The notes under the pieces: model-generated
What the model was told of the DNA's origin: nothing
Database searches by the model: none
The model's input: only the letters and a program-made list of their open reading frames with translations
Shown here: piece by piece, positions 22,600 through 61,368 of the stretch
How the letters are laid out: every line of letters starts with the position of its first letter
Numbering within the stretch: position 1 is the stretch's first letter
Program-made: the position numbers and the translations under genes
NCBI RefSeq assembly: GCF_048128805.1
Contig: NC_135998.1
Location: 10,428,656-10,492,655 of the forward strand
DNA length: 64,000 nucleotides
Reading direction: 5' to 3'
Source of the DNA: Centroberyx gerrardi
Taxonomy: Eukaryota > Chordata > Actinopteri > Beryciformes > Berycidae

Positions 22600-23766
22600 T
22601 TATTTAAGAGCACAGCTGTAGTCGCAAAAGTTCACAAAATAAATCACTACAGCTGAGGGAGAATGATTTCAATTTTTTTTTAATATTGAGCTTTTCAGTT
22701 GTTTTGAAAGAGACGGGTAGAGAAGGGAGAAGGGTAGTGTCTGCTTGACAGGAAATCAAGAGACATGAGAATATACTGCTTGGATTGTGTGGAACTCACT
22801 GAAGACTTTTTATTCACAGAGTTATTCTCACCTCTTGCGATTTTTTCCGTTTGTGTGAGTGTAAACCAAGGCGTAAACAGGTGGAGGAGATTCACGACTG
22901 CGCAACGTTTTTCTGTAGTGAAGATTTGCTCTAAATAACGGCGTCAATATCGGTCTTTTCCACTCACTGTGCGATTGTTGGCTGTGTGGAGTCATTTTAT
23001 GGATATTTTCTGTTCTTTTTCTGCTCTTTTCGGAACTCTAAAGATCGGTCCTTAACGACTTGAGTTGTTTTGAAGAACGCTGCTACGAAATCTTTCGTGA
23101 TTTGTTTTATGGACTAACAAACTTCACAGGTGTTTCAACTCGCATGGGGGTGAGAGTAGATATAATGACTGATTTTTCATTTTTGGGTGAACTATTCCTT
23201 TTAAGGTGATTATTTTACATGCAAGGAAGCCCAGCTGCCCCGTTTCTTCTCGTTTGCTCTGCCATTTTTTTCAACTATCTTTCACCCTGTTTACACTTGG
23301 TTTTAAAATGCGTCTTTGGCGATCGAATCACAAGTGGACAGCGCTAAATACAAGTGTAAACGACCACCAAGACGCATTTTAAAACCAAGTGTAAACAGGG
23401 TCTTTGAGTCTCTATGATGACTCCAACTTGAGGTCATGTTACCTGAGAGTGTCTTCACTCAAACAGCGGGTTCAGTGTAACCATCTGCTTTAATTATATC
23501 TGCCAATTAAAAAAAAAAAACATGCTTAATGTGACTATCATCATATACTATCATAATTTCAGTGGGGATATCACTATTTTCCTCCTGGCTATACCTATAA
23601 TAATATTTATTTTTTAATTAAAGACTAGTTGGCTGCAGTGCTAACCCATACAGCCACTAGGTGTCAGTAAAGTCAAATATTGCCTCTATCTGAATTCAGG
23701 AGTCTGTATAAAGTAGAACATACTGTTACAAAAAAGAAATCAAATCTTGTTGAATAACCATCTCCC
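22600..23766. other. Intergenic region between the slc30a5 and mamdc2 3' ends
   Basis: The two genes converge here. Apart from the foldback element at 23285-23400 and a fish-repeat-like end at about 23145-23202 (TTTTTGGGTGAACTATTCC then TTTTAA), nothing coding is seen. Confidence 0.5.
23285..23400 (+). mobile_element. 116-bp foldback MITE
   Basis: The left arm begins CCCTGTTTACACTTGGTTTT and the right arm ends AAAACCAAGTGTAAACAGGG. The perfect arms are about 32 bp (through AAATGCGTCTT) around a 50-bp centre. Flanks TCTTTCA and TCTTTGA are a near-duplicate, suggesting a 7-8 bp target duplication with one change. Confidence 0.8.
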
Positions 23767-23772
23767 TTTATT
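23767..23772 (-). terminator. mamdc2: mamdc2 polyadenylation signal
   Basis: AATAAA on the minus strand, about 330 bases beyond the stop codon at 24102-24104. It is the first such hexamer seen downstream. Confidence 0.5.
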
Positions 23773-24101
23773 TGAGCAATGAGCATTAATCTAATGCATA
23801 TAAATGTGAAGAAAAACACAGTTTAACACCCCCTGTGTTGTTACAATGCAGAGAGAAATGCAGACTATGACTACAACACGTGCACTAAGAGCAAAAGTCT
23901 GCCCCATGATATGTGTTGCTCCATGAAACAGTACTACAGTGCTTATATGAATGGTTTTGTTTTACCCCAAAAGCCCTACATGTTCAGCTTGACATGCAGA
24001 GAGCTACGTTGTACAGTCAGTATCAAGAACATTGAGTTGTCCATAATGTGCAAAAAAACTGTATTTGGTTCATGCATCCTACACAGTGTTCCTCCTCCCT
24101 C

Positions 24102-51076
<26,975 letters not shown>

Positions 51077-51294
51077 TGCAGCTTTGAGTGGTAATAACTC
51101 GACAAAACCTGGAGATCCTCAGAATATAACAAGAGCAAAGAGTGTGTGTTTCTGTCCACAGTCCAAAAGAACAAAAAAAAAAGTTGCTCACAAAGTTTGT
51201 TGTTGTAAGAGTCCGTCTGCGTCTCCGAGTGTCTCTCCAGCTCACAGACTGGCAGCACACTGCAGACTCTCAGATGGGAAATCTCTGTCTGGCC

Positions 51295-52170
51295 AAGAGA
51301 GCGGGGAGGAGGAGAGAGGGAGGAGAGGGGGAGAGCAGTAAAGAGGAGAGAGGGAAAGGAATCAGGGGAGGAGGGAGGGAGAGAGGGAAGGAAGGAAGGA
51401 GAGGGGCAGCAGAGGGGGGGTGAAGGAGGGAAAGAGTGAGGGAAGGAGGGAGAGCACTAAAGAGGAGGGGGCAAAGCAGGAGGTGAGGGAGGGAAGGATG
51501 GAAGGAGGGAGTGATAGGAGAAAGACAGGAAACGAAGGGGTCAGACAGGAAAGGAGGGAGGGAGAGGGAAGGAAGCAGGAGAGGGGCAGGAGGAGGGTGA
51601 AGGAGGGAGAGAGTGAGGGAAGGAGGGAGAGCACTTAAGATAAGAAGGGGGAGCAGGAGGTGAGGGAGGGAGGGATGGAAGGAGGGAGTGATAGGACAAG
51701 GAGAGAGGAAAGGAAGGAGTCAGACAGGGAAGGAGGGAAAGATGAGGGAGGGAGAAAGGGAAGGAAGGAGGAGAGGGGCAGCAGAAGGAGGGTAAAGGAG
51801 GGAAAGAGTGAGGGAAGGAGGGAGAGCACTAAAGAGGAGGGGGTGAAGCAGGAGTTGAGGGAGGGAAGGAAGGAAGGAGGAAAGGAGGGAAAGAGAGGAA
51901 GGAGAGAGAGTGATGAGAGGGTGAGAGAGAAGGAGAGAAGCAAAAAAGGGGAAAGCAGTATGGAGGAGAGAGGGAAAGAAGGAGGGGGGTGAAGTAGGGA
52001 ACAAAGGAGGGAGCGAGGGAAAGGAGAGGATGTGTGAGGAAGGAAAGGAGAGAAGGAGGGAGTGAGAGAGGGATGTGAAGAGCAAGAGCGGGAAGCAGTG
52101 GGAGAGGGAGGAAGGGAAGAGAAGGAAGGATGGAGGGAGGAATGGGGAGGAGAGAGGAAAGGAAGACACC
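51295..52170 (+). repeat. Purine-rich minisatellite, about 0.9 kb, upstream of mamdc2
   Basis: The plus strand is almost entirely A and G. Within it a unit of about 185 bp recurs near 51420, 51600 and 51790, marked by GAGAGCACT followed by AAGAGGAGGGGG or a variant, then GGAGTGATAGGA and GTCAGACAGG. It starts about 220 bases upstream of the mamdc2 start codon, so it is part of or next to the promoter. Confidence 0.9.
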
Positions 52171-53031
52171 TCACTCCCATCAGTATTTATGAAACACATA
52201 AATGCTCTAAACTGAGATTTGGTAAAACTACACAAATCTGTCACTAGATCGCTATAAAAAAACAGAAAGTATTTCACAGTCTCCTGTAATATTTGTCCTG
52301 GCTCTTCCCTTCAACAGCTTGCAGGCATATTTGTGAATACTAAAATGAACATCAAGCACTCTTGCTGAAATCTTACATGTGCACTAAGCAAGTTTACAAA
52401 GGCCCGACATTCCACAACCAAACAGACATTCACAGACATTCACACGCGCAACCAGCTTCCTCTAAATGGTAATGTACTATTTGGAAAATTGAATGCCATC
52501 ACGACTAGGACTAGGATCCTCAATAAGGACTAATTGAACTGACAGAAAGCAAAACAAGAGAGTCAATCAATCATTGCAATCATTGCAGCACTTTAAAACA
52601 TGGGAATTGGCTTTTGGGTATGTGGATGAAACAGCATACTCACTGTAGACAATCTCCATCATAAATATTATTATTTTTATGGGACAAAAGTGTGTTCCTG
52701 TGTGTGTGTGTAGCCATATGTGAATGTTTACATATGCGTACATGCCTATCTGTGTGCGCACATGTGTAAGCACATGTGCGCACCTGTCTTATTCTTTGGA
52801 ATGCAGTTTTTGCTTTGTTTTTTGGAAAAATGTGACTTGACTTGAGTGATTGATAGACTTTTTTTTTTCTTGGTCTGAATTCTGGACACTTCAGCACAGA
52901 AAGTGAATGTCAGAGGTAGAAGAGAAAAGAACACAGCAGATTACACACTTCACTGTAACATATTTCATAGAGAGCTTTCTCATCCACATTTGTCATCTAT
53001 CTGTAAGACCTGCTCTCGCTCTCTCCCTCTC

Positions 53032-53068
<37 letters not shown>

Positions 53069-53383
53069 GTCTCTCTGTGTAACTAATTCTCTCTGTCTCT
53101 GTCTCTCTCTGTCTCTGTCTCTCTTTTTATATAGGAAAAATAGTGTAAATTATACAACAGATTTTATAGTTATTTTTAATCTAATCTAAAAGTGTGTCTT
53201 AAATAAAATGTATACATAGATTGTATACATTTGTATGTGTGTATATGTGAACTTGCATATGCATACAGTATGTACAAACACACATCCATACACATACGTC
53301 TCTTATTATACGCCTCTCGCTTTCTCTCTTTTGCTCTCTCTCTTTGATCGTCTTGTACATGTTGGTCCCTCTGTCTCCCTCTC

Positions 53384-53608
53384 TCCTTTCCTTTCCTTTC
53401 CTTTCCTTTCCTTTCCTTGCCTTGCCTTGCCTTTCCTTTCCTTTCCTTCCCTTCCCTTCCCTTTCCTTTCCTTTCCTCTCCTTTCCTTCCCTTGCCTTTC
53501 ATTTCCTTCCCTTCCCTTTCCTTTCCTTTCCTTTCCTTTCCCTTCCTTTCCTTTCCTTTCCCTTCCTTGCCTTACCTTGCCATTCCTTTCCTTTCCTTTC
53601 CTTCTCAG
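53384..53608 (+). repeat. (CCTTT)n pentanucleotide array
   Basis: About 225 bp of CCTTT units with CCTTC and CCTTG variants. It is strictly pyrimidine on the plus strand over long stretches. Confidence 0.95.
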
Positions 53609-54140
53609 CATTTTAACAAGGCGTCATGAACACTTTCAGAGCAGAGGCCAGATGCAGAGGTGGATTCTCTCTTGATCAGGTCCAGAAGGCTTGACTGCAG
53701 CAATACTAATACAATAGGAAATACTAATGAATGGGATCATTTCCAGTTTGAAACTCTGTAACATATGATTTGGGGAAGAAAATGACTCGTACAATAATCA
53801 TTTTCAAATGTTTAGAGTTTATGTATAATGGAATTGCAAATAAAAACAAATACAGATTGTTCACTCAAGTACAGTGAACAAAAGGGAACCTTGAAGATTG
53901 TCTTCTGTCTTCTGCACATTATTGGCAGGTGGGGGATGTGTTGAAGGGATCGTTTCCAGAGATCGCTGTATTTATTCAGTTCTAAAGACTGAGCATAGAC
54001 TTTTGTATACTTTTATATATCAGCTGTTCAAAATTTCCAGAACCACAAAGTTTGAGGCTAAATCCCCTAAGAAATGCCCTGCTGACACATCTAGAACCAC
54101 ATCTTTCATCCGTACAATTTCCTAGTCACTATCCAAGAGT

Positions 54141-54649
54141 GAAGTAATTACATTTACTCTCGTTACTGTAATTGAGTAGCTTTTTTGTGTGCTTGAATTT
54201 TTTTGAGTATTTTTGTAAAGTCAAGAATTTTACTTTTACTTAAGTACGTTTTTGCTTAAGTATTGCAATCACATCCATTTCAGAGTACAGATTTTGTGCC
54301 TCTCCATAAGCAACAGAGACTGGACCACTGTAAATTGACAAATCCTTTCACAGTGAACAGTCAGTCAGCAAAGTAGTAGAAGAGTAATCTGGCTTTACTT
54401 TGTTTGTGCACTTTATTTTGTAATTTCCTCTTTTTTCCAGTTAAAAGAATCTAGTTAAATCTGTCCTCTCATCCTTTTAGAATTGCATGGAAAAGATCAC
54501 ATCTAAAAACTACTAACTTCTAAAAACTAACTCTTTTACTCTGAGTCCATTTTAAATGAGCTACTTTTTACTCAGTAGATTTCTACACCAGTAGTTGTAC
54601 TTCTACTTGAGTAAATGAGTCGGATGTGTCACTGCTCTTTCCACCCCTG
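54141..54649 (-). mobile_element. AAGTA-rich MITE, copy 3, inverted
   Basis: This is the same family as 2336-2864 in reverse orientation. It starts GTGAAGTAATTACATTTACT and ends TTTCCACCCCTG. Shared internal words include the inverse of the GTACTCAGAGTAAAAG core. Confidence 0.65.
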
Positions 54650-56284
54650 TCTCTGTCCATGTAAACAATATGACAGCATTTCAATAAATAACAAAAGGGT
54701 GCCAGAACATGACATCTGTAGCACATGCAAAGTGTTTGTTTGTAAGGCGATACGGTGACGTGTTCTCCGCAGAATGTGATGTGTGCTGCCAGACGCCTCA
54801 GTGGGTCATTTCCCCACCCCACCCCCTTCCCCCCCCCGCCCCACCCTTCCCTCCCCAGGGCCACCCCAGCCCACCCCAGACCAGAGTCCACCCCTTCAGC
54901 CTCCGTACCCACAGATCTCAAGCCAACAACTTAGAAGAGCTATGTGATGATGTTTTTTTGTAAGAGCAGGCTTTATTGTTATTTAAGGCTTGATCATGAA
55001 ATACTGGAATTGCTCTGTTCTCAAGGGTGGAAATGACCTTTGTTGTAAGCAATTTCAGCAAGTGTAATTCATCATTGTCATATTGTTGCAGCTGAGGATA
55101 TCTAAATGGAAATATGTGAATAGAAATCTCTTTTTTGCAGGACAAACTTGTATCAGACAGAGCGCTTTTACACCGTCTGCTAGGATATTTGAAGAGGGAA
55201 ATTCAAACCGTATGCAAACACCATCCTGACAGACAAATCCCACTCGGTGTATATAGGCCTGCAGCTGTTGAACGGCGCCGCCTGCAGACCGGCTCAAACC
55301 AGAGACAGTGGTCAGGTGAACTCAGATCTTTCTCTCTCAGTCAGGAACATACTGGGACTCGAATCGAGGCCATGGGTTTGGCGTGACGAGAGAAAACCGT
55401 GTAACGGGCCGCGATGAAACATTCATGAGCGTTAATTCCAGAGGTGGATTCGGTCCATGCTCGCTGCGTTATACCATATTACTGAATAAGTTAAGACAGA
55501 ACACATATACCTTCATCCATGTACGCAGAGAGAGGGGCCAGAAATTATTGATGCCTTCTCTCGAAATAGAACCGCAGAGTGAATGGGACTGGGGAGAATG
55601 AAATATAGGCTATGTGACATGAGTAAAGCAGGCAGCAGAATGATTAAATTACTTCAGACGCACTCTGATGACCCAGATTCTCTATGTTGTAGGCCTACTC
55701 TATATTTGTGTACTTTTCTGTAGGCCCACTCACATAGATACACCTCGAGGCCTCGAAATAGCGATGTGGGTCACGGTTCACACACTCACACAAAGTTCTT
55801 ATTTCTCCTATACAGTATAAGTGGCGGTGTGTGTACGTGTGTGTGTATGTGTGTCTGGGACAGAGATGTGTGGCTGAGATGGCTGTTAACAGATCAGGCA
55901 CCATGGTTATTACTCCCATCGCCGCTCTCAGTCGCATGTTGTTGTCACGGTAACAGCTGCTCTGGCGGAGGCAGCACGTGACGTAGGTGAGAATGCGTAA
56001 GAGGGGCTCAAAACATGTCGACGGCCACTATTAATCAGCTCTACCGGCCCTTCAGTGATACAGAGGGACACCCGGATTTTCCTCCCATGGGCCCCGGGGC
56101 AAGTCTGATGGATGGGACCCCCCCATTTACTATTCTACCCTCTATACTGTGCATCGGCCCGGTCACATGCACACATCATACTGGGCCAACGACAGTAAAA
56201 AATGCTCAGTGTACAACTTGTGAGTTTGGAATTCTAAGGTTCTATCTGACCTTTTCTGTCCCGCCACCATCGTCCATATTGTAG

Positions 56285-56512
56285 TTGTGGGGTGAAAACC
56301 TTGTCACTCCAATTTTGGTGATTTTCATGTTTCGACTTGAAGAATCACATGCTCCTCTGTGGGTTGAGGGAAGTCTACGAGCCCTTGGGCGAACAAAACC
56401 TTTTCAGAAAAAATTATATGGAGTCAAAAATGCATGGCTGTCAAGCTAAAAACAAGGCTGTTTTTATTAGCTCCTAGTTGACAATTTGGAGATATGAGTT
56501 TTCACCTGACAA
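56285..56512 (+). mobile_element. GTGAAAACCTTGT-type MITE with both ends
   Basis: It starts TTGTGGGGTGAAAACCTTGT and ends GTTTTCACCTGACAAC, giving terminal inverted repeats about 16 bp long. It is the best-preserved of the three copies seen in the window. Confidence 0.55.
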
Positions 56513-56988
56513 CAGTGATATGTGTGTGTGTGTGTGTGTGTCTGTCTGTCTGTGTGTCGACGCATTCTTGTGAACACAATAACTCAAGAACACATGATAG
56601 AAACTTCATACTGACACCACAGTTTCTCCCTATAGAGCAGATGAGTAGATTTTGGAGCAACTTGCTGCATATTAATGGAAAAACTGATTTTCTTGAAACT
56701 ACTAAAACTTAATAATGCTTGAAGATACGGCGTTCATATTAATACCACCCATGTGTTATTTGAAGACAAGTGTTGGCATAGAAATATTTGGTAGGCTAAT
56801 TAATGCATTAATTAGCTTAATTAATGACCTCATTAGCACAACTGGTGATTAAAGTGGAGCAGCTCAAGTGCCTCTTGTTTATGAAAATTGAGTTATCCAC
56901 ATATTCATGATCCTTGAATGTTACTTTATGCTTGTGTGATGTTCTTTAAAGGTTACATAACAGTTTTGCCAGACTCTTACAAAAACGT

Positions 56989-57041
56989 CACATATGAAAA
57001 CCTGCATGTGAAAGAAATTCACATGCAGGTTTTCATATGTG
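56989..57041. repeat. Perfect 24-bp inverted repeat with 5-nt loop
   Basis: The arms are CACATATGAAAACCTGCATG then TGAA, and the exact inverse TTCA then CATGCAGGTTTTCATATGTG, around AGAAA. Related ACATGTGAA and CATATGTGAA words follow to about 57125, suggesting a larger palindromic repeat family. Confidence 0.9.
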
Positions 57042-57549
57042 AAAAATACTGTAGGCTATATGTTTTTTTGGACACATGTTGGATTTCATATGTGAACATG
57101 TGAAATTTCCCATTTACCATGTGAAACTGACATTTTCAGAGTCAAATCTTTTGTGCTCAATATCTCAAAACTGCACTAACTCCAATCACACAAACTATTG
57201 AAGATATATAGTACGCAAATAGCCTATGAGAAGGCAAATTTACATCTAAATTACAATGATTCAGGAACGCGCGCACAGGAGGCGATGGACACTAAATGGC
57301 ACTGGCACTGTTGTTGCCCATTTAGCTCGCACAGGTGTTTTGGAAACCCAGAGGCATTTCAGTCAAGAGGATTTAACAGCGACACCACCGTCAGTCCGCG
57401 TAAAAATAAAAAGTGGTGCAGAGCCACAGCACTTCACAGGCTCGAGTACTCGGTGGGAAGAGGGTGCACGCTACACACGCGGCCGTGTAATGTATGTTGC
57501 AGCCGGGCTACAGCGCAGCAGCCCCCGTGTTTTTAAAGGCGCTTTGTGC

Positions 57550-57727
57550 ATCAGTAATCCGCTCTGATGTCACGATGCAGAAGGAGGGGCTGACCGCTCG
57601 GGTTTAATCCGTGCAAATTGTCTGGAGGGACAAGCAGGAGATAGAGAGAGAGAGAGACACAGAGAGAGAGAGATGGAGATGTGGATTGCAGCAGCAGCGC
57701 GACCCACCCCTCTCCACTGACAGGCAG
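57550..57727 (+). promoter_or_regulatory. apba1: Probable apba1 noncoding first exon and promoter
   Basis: A CpG-richer stretch (about 57260-57730) ends in CTCCACTGACAGGCAG with a GTAAGG donor at 57728. The apba1 coding exon at 61291 is preceded by an acceptor, so at least one upstream untranslated exon is required; this is the best candidate. The left edge is arbitrary. Confidence 0.4.
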
Positions 57728-58437
57728 GTAAGGAGAAATGTCATCTCTGTCACCTCTGGATGTCGGGAAGGCGCGTTGGTGTGGGATAGGACCGGGAATT
57801 AAAACACCAGGAAACCGTTGTGTGTAGCTGTCGGTCGTGTCACTACACTGGCGAGTTGATGGCGGATCTTAGGCTACACCTGCGGAGATTTAATCCCGAG
57901 CAGGCAGGGGGGAGGCGAGCCGGGCGATCCCGTCCGTTTAGACAGGTGACAGCCTGCGACACCTTTCCGACAGTCTTTATGTTATAAAATACATCTGCTG
58001 GCCTAGGTTTGATCCGCTTTAGGGTGGCGTGGGCTATACTGTCCCGCGCTGGAATTGAGTGGCACCTATAGGCTATATGATTACAAGGCGATGTGCGCAT
58101 AGTGAGTTACATGATAATGATTTGGAAACTGCACCTTGGCCTCACGAGTCATTATCATAAGCACATTTTAAAAGGGGCAGGTGGAGGGTTGGTCGCTAAT
58201 TGATTTTGAGCACTGTCCCACAAGGAACAGCCTCATTTTGTAGTTTTTTAATTATCTATAGCGTAGACATAGAGGCCAGGGCGGATATTTTAAAAAAATA
58301 TCCTCCTCTAAGCCACTGGACCTTCAGAATAAAAGCATCTGCCAGTTTGGCACTTGTTCTTGGCTTAATCGTGTCTCTCTGGAATGTGGTGTAAAATAAA
58401 CATGTAAACACAATGTAACCAGTAGGCCTATTGACGC

Positions 58438-58443
58438 GCGCGC

Positions 58444-58494
<51 letters not shown>
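58438..58494 (+). repeat. (CG)n-(GT)n microsatellite
   Basis: A short CGCGCG run continues into GT dinucleotides, in the presumed first intron of apba1. Alternating purine-pyrimidine sequence of this kind can adopt Z-DNA. Confidence 0.95.
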
Positions 58495-58496
<2 letters not shown>

Positions 58497-58679
58497 CATG
58501 TATTTCCACACCTATGAGGACCAAATGTTCTCTCAAGAATAGAAAGATGAGGAAAATCTTCCAAAGTATAGGGACATTTTGGCTGGTCCTCAGTTTAAGA
58601 TTAGGACTGGGGTTTATGGTTAAAATTGGAGTGAGGATTACATTTAGGTTAGGGTAAGGGTGGAGATTATGATTAATTT

Positions 58680-58709
58680 AGGATTAAGGTTTGGGTTTAG
58701 GGTTAGGGT

Positions 58710-58743
<34 letters not shown>

Positions 58744-58767
58744 CTTTATTTCCTTCCTTCTATCAGC

Positions 58768-58828
<61 letters not shown>

Positions 58829-58830
58829 CT
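58680..58830 (+). repeat. (TTAGGG)-like start and inverted GATA/TATC arrays
   Basis: GGGTTTAGGGTTAGGGTTAG is followed by GATA units (about 58711-58741), a 30-bp spacer, then TATC units (about 58768-58828). The two tetranucleotide runs are inverses of each other and can pair as a hairpin. Confidence 0.9.
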
Positions 58831-58929
58831 TGTGGATAGACAGGCATGTAGTGGAGAGGGTTAAGGTTAGGGTTAAGGGCTAGGGAATAGTCAAGGCCCT
58901 CACAAGTACAGTAGCACAAAAGCGTGGGA

Positions 58930-58930
<1 letters not shown>

Positions 58931-58996
<66 letters not shown>
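58931..58996 (+). repeat. (GT)n microsatellite
   Basis: About 30 GT units in the presumed apba1 first intron. A shorter run is at about 60486-60512. Confidence 0.95.
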
Positions 58997-58997
<1 letters not shown>

Positions 58998-61089
58998 CTC
59001 AGTGTGTGTCTGTCTGTCAGTGTAAGATCAGCGAGTTAATGGGCTAGTAAATCCTCCGGCCTGTGGCTTTCACTGCAACTTGACAGATGGAGGTGCAGCA
59101 CTCAGCTCACAGCTCTGCAGGCCGGTCCGACTCTGCCACTCTGCCAGGCCATCTGTGACCCGGGCAACCCCCCCCCCCCCCGACCCCGCCCCACCCTTCC
59201 CCGAGGCACCCAACCGCTGCCATCCAGTCTGTAGCCACAGGCAGAGCGGGCCACCCTCAGTCTGTCCCGTGTTGTGCTCAGGTTACTGGTTCAACTTGGG
59301 GGAGAACATTAACCTCTGCTCTCAGTGTCTCCTCTATCTCTATCCTATTTGATTTTAAAGTCTAGAATTTAATTAACTGTGAATATAAGATGATAAAACA
59401 CAGAAAGATGAGGAAAAAATGACAGATTGTGCAGGTAAAAAAACACCAAGGGGTTTATTAAAACATTTTATCGTAAAACAAACAAACAAAACAAAGATAA
59501 ATCGAGCTCTGTGTACCTGCTACTGCCTCTCATTTCAACATCAAACACATGTTGGATCAAGAGTAGGTGCACTGAGCCATATGGTTAAGGTTTATGGCTT
59601 ATTGCAATTTACAAAGGTAAACAGAGGTCAGCTCACATTGAACACGTAGCAGCAGAAAGCTGAATTGTGAGTACAATGAATAAAATAACCTACAAAATTA
59701 ACTTTAAATAAAATAAAGCTATAAACAAAAATCAGGCATAAGTATGGGACACAGAGCCTGGTCATATAGGGGATATCGTTCTGTTCTACAGTAGAGCAGC
59801 TCACATATCTATTGAATTCTTCTGATTATTAAGGTCAGACAAATAACTTTCCCTGATGAACACAGCTTTAACAAAACATGCGAGGGAGCCATAACAAAAA
59901 GCTTTTGTACATAAACAAGCTTTACCTTTTTTCTTTCTTTAAAACAGACTCTAGACTTTTCTCCACTGAGCACATTTTCTTCAAGCAATATTGCAAAATT
60001 ACATTGAGCAAGAATACATTCTGGTGTCCTTTCTCAACATATTTGGTCTCACTAAAGTCTGGAATAGGCTACAACTGATGTTGTAGTCATACTAAATAAA
60101 CATCAAAACTGTGCTTATGACTCAGAGGGCATTTAGTATTCAGATTGCTGCCCTATCCATCTCTCTCTGTCAGGTCTTATCAGATATCGAGCTTGGTCCC
60201 TCCCTTTCCTTCTGCCCCACCTCTTCCTGCTCCTCGTCCTCCTCCTCCTCTGTCAGTTCTCTTTCTCCTCCCATCCGGTGCCATCTGCCAGCTGCTGGAG
60301 GATGCTGGTGGAGGGTGAATGTGCTGCAGATTAAAGTGCACTGCATGCCCAGATGAATCCCAGCGGATTTAGGTTTTGCTATTAGCAGTATAGAGATATA
60401 TAGTCCCGGGCCTGACACTCTACTTATCTACAGTATATCTATCACTCTGTATGAGGGCTGCCAACTCATTGCTGTAACACTCCTTTGTGTGTGTGTGTGT
60501 GTGTGTGTGTGCACATGCATGGGGGAATTTAACAAGCCACAGTAGCTCGTAAATTTTCAATGCAAAGTTGATGAAGCAATAAAACTTAAGTAACCACATT
60601 ATCATAAAAGCAGCCTTGTTGAAATTTATGTTACTGCTGCCAGTGGACCACCAAGCCTGCAAGGTGGATTATCAAGACAGTATTAATATCTGATATTCAT
60701 GTTTGAAGTTTGTAATTTGAAAACTGCAGAACCCACCAGATCCCCTCTAATAAGTTTTATTATTGGTCCAAAGCCTCACAAATTACATGTAAAACTGTGG
60801 AGGCTCTGGGCTGATTTGTGCATCACTTGGCCAAATGTTGGCTTAACGTTGTTAACTCATAAATGTTTTGTAAGTTGCCCATGTTTTTCTGTGCCAGCCT
60901 TGAAAAATAAAGTCCCCTCAGGACAATAAATGTCATGGCATGGCATCATACAATATCATATCAATATCATCACAAAATAAACAGTGACAAATGTTTTCCA
61001 CCAGTGTTTTCCACCAACTGATTATGGTGCCACCTGCCATGCTTGATCCTATTGAATTGCAAGACAATTACTTTTCTTTTATTCCTGTG

Positions 61090-61136
61090 AAGCACTTTGT
61101 AACTCTGTTTTGAAAAGTGCTATATAAATAAAGTTA

Positions 61137-61176
<40 letters not shown>

Positions 61177-61180
61177 CGTT
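61090..61180 (+). repeat. L2-like LINE 3' tail with (ATT)n
   Basis: GCACTTTGTAACTCTGTTTT, AAAGTGCTATATAAATAAAG, then ATT trinucleotides. It is a characteristic LINE tail, about 110 bases before the apba1 coding exon. Confidence 0.6.
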
Positions 61181-61296
61181 AATAATAATAAACCCTCATA
61201 AGTCCTCTGTTTCACCTTTTACCCCTTTGGTTTGCCATCTGCCTGTGTGATTTGACTCTTTTCTGTTTGCATCCTTCCCCGTCTCTCCCAGGTGCT

Positions 61297-61368
61297 ATGA
61301 GCGGGGTTTCCTTGGAGAAACGAGGAGTATGTTCTGAGAATCGGAGTCCGGTCGCGCCCCAGCCATGA
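61297..61368 (+). promoter_or_regulatory. apba1: Upstream ORF overlapping the apba1 start
   Basis: An ATG at 61297 opens a 23-codon frame that ends in TGA at 61366-61368. The stop overlaps the main start codon as ATGA. Both lie in the exon that begins after CTCTCCCAG at 61291. Such an arrangement could favour termination-reinitiation and lower or regulate translation of apba1. Function is inferred. Confidence 0.6.

Larger units (their letters stand above)
52171..57240. other. Intergenic region between mamdc2 and apba1
   Basis: The two genes are divergent. Here I see simple repeats (53022-53064, 53384-53608), MITE copies (54141-54649, 56285-56512), a perfect hairpin (56989-57041) and unique sequence. 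Open frames are short, lack splice context and match no family I know. Distal regulatory elements could be present but are not recognisable by eye. Confidence 0.5.

Noticed and set aside
51362..52277. Several long open frames (90-185 aa) on both strands in the purine tract
   Set aside because: They are low-complexity Ser/Leu/Pro or Arg/Glu/Gly translations of a homopurine minisatellite. Purine-only strands lack stop codons such as TAG-rich contexts by composition, so open length is not evidence of coding.
53176..53675. Overlapping open frames of 70-146 aa
   Set aside because: They are translations of the CCTTT pentanucleotide array; all frames read periodic Phe/Leu/Ser/Pro or Lys/Gly/Glu.
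55135..55445. Plus-strand ORF after TTTTTTGCAG, with a TATATAGG word at 55248
   Set aside because: The acceptor-like and TATA-like words are tempting, but the translation matches nothing I know and no matching donor or partner exon was found.
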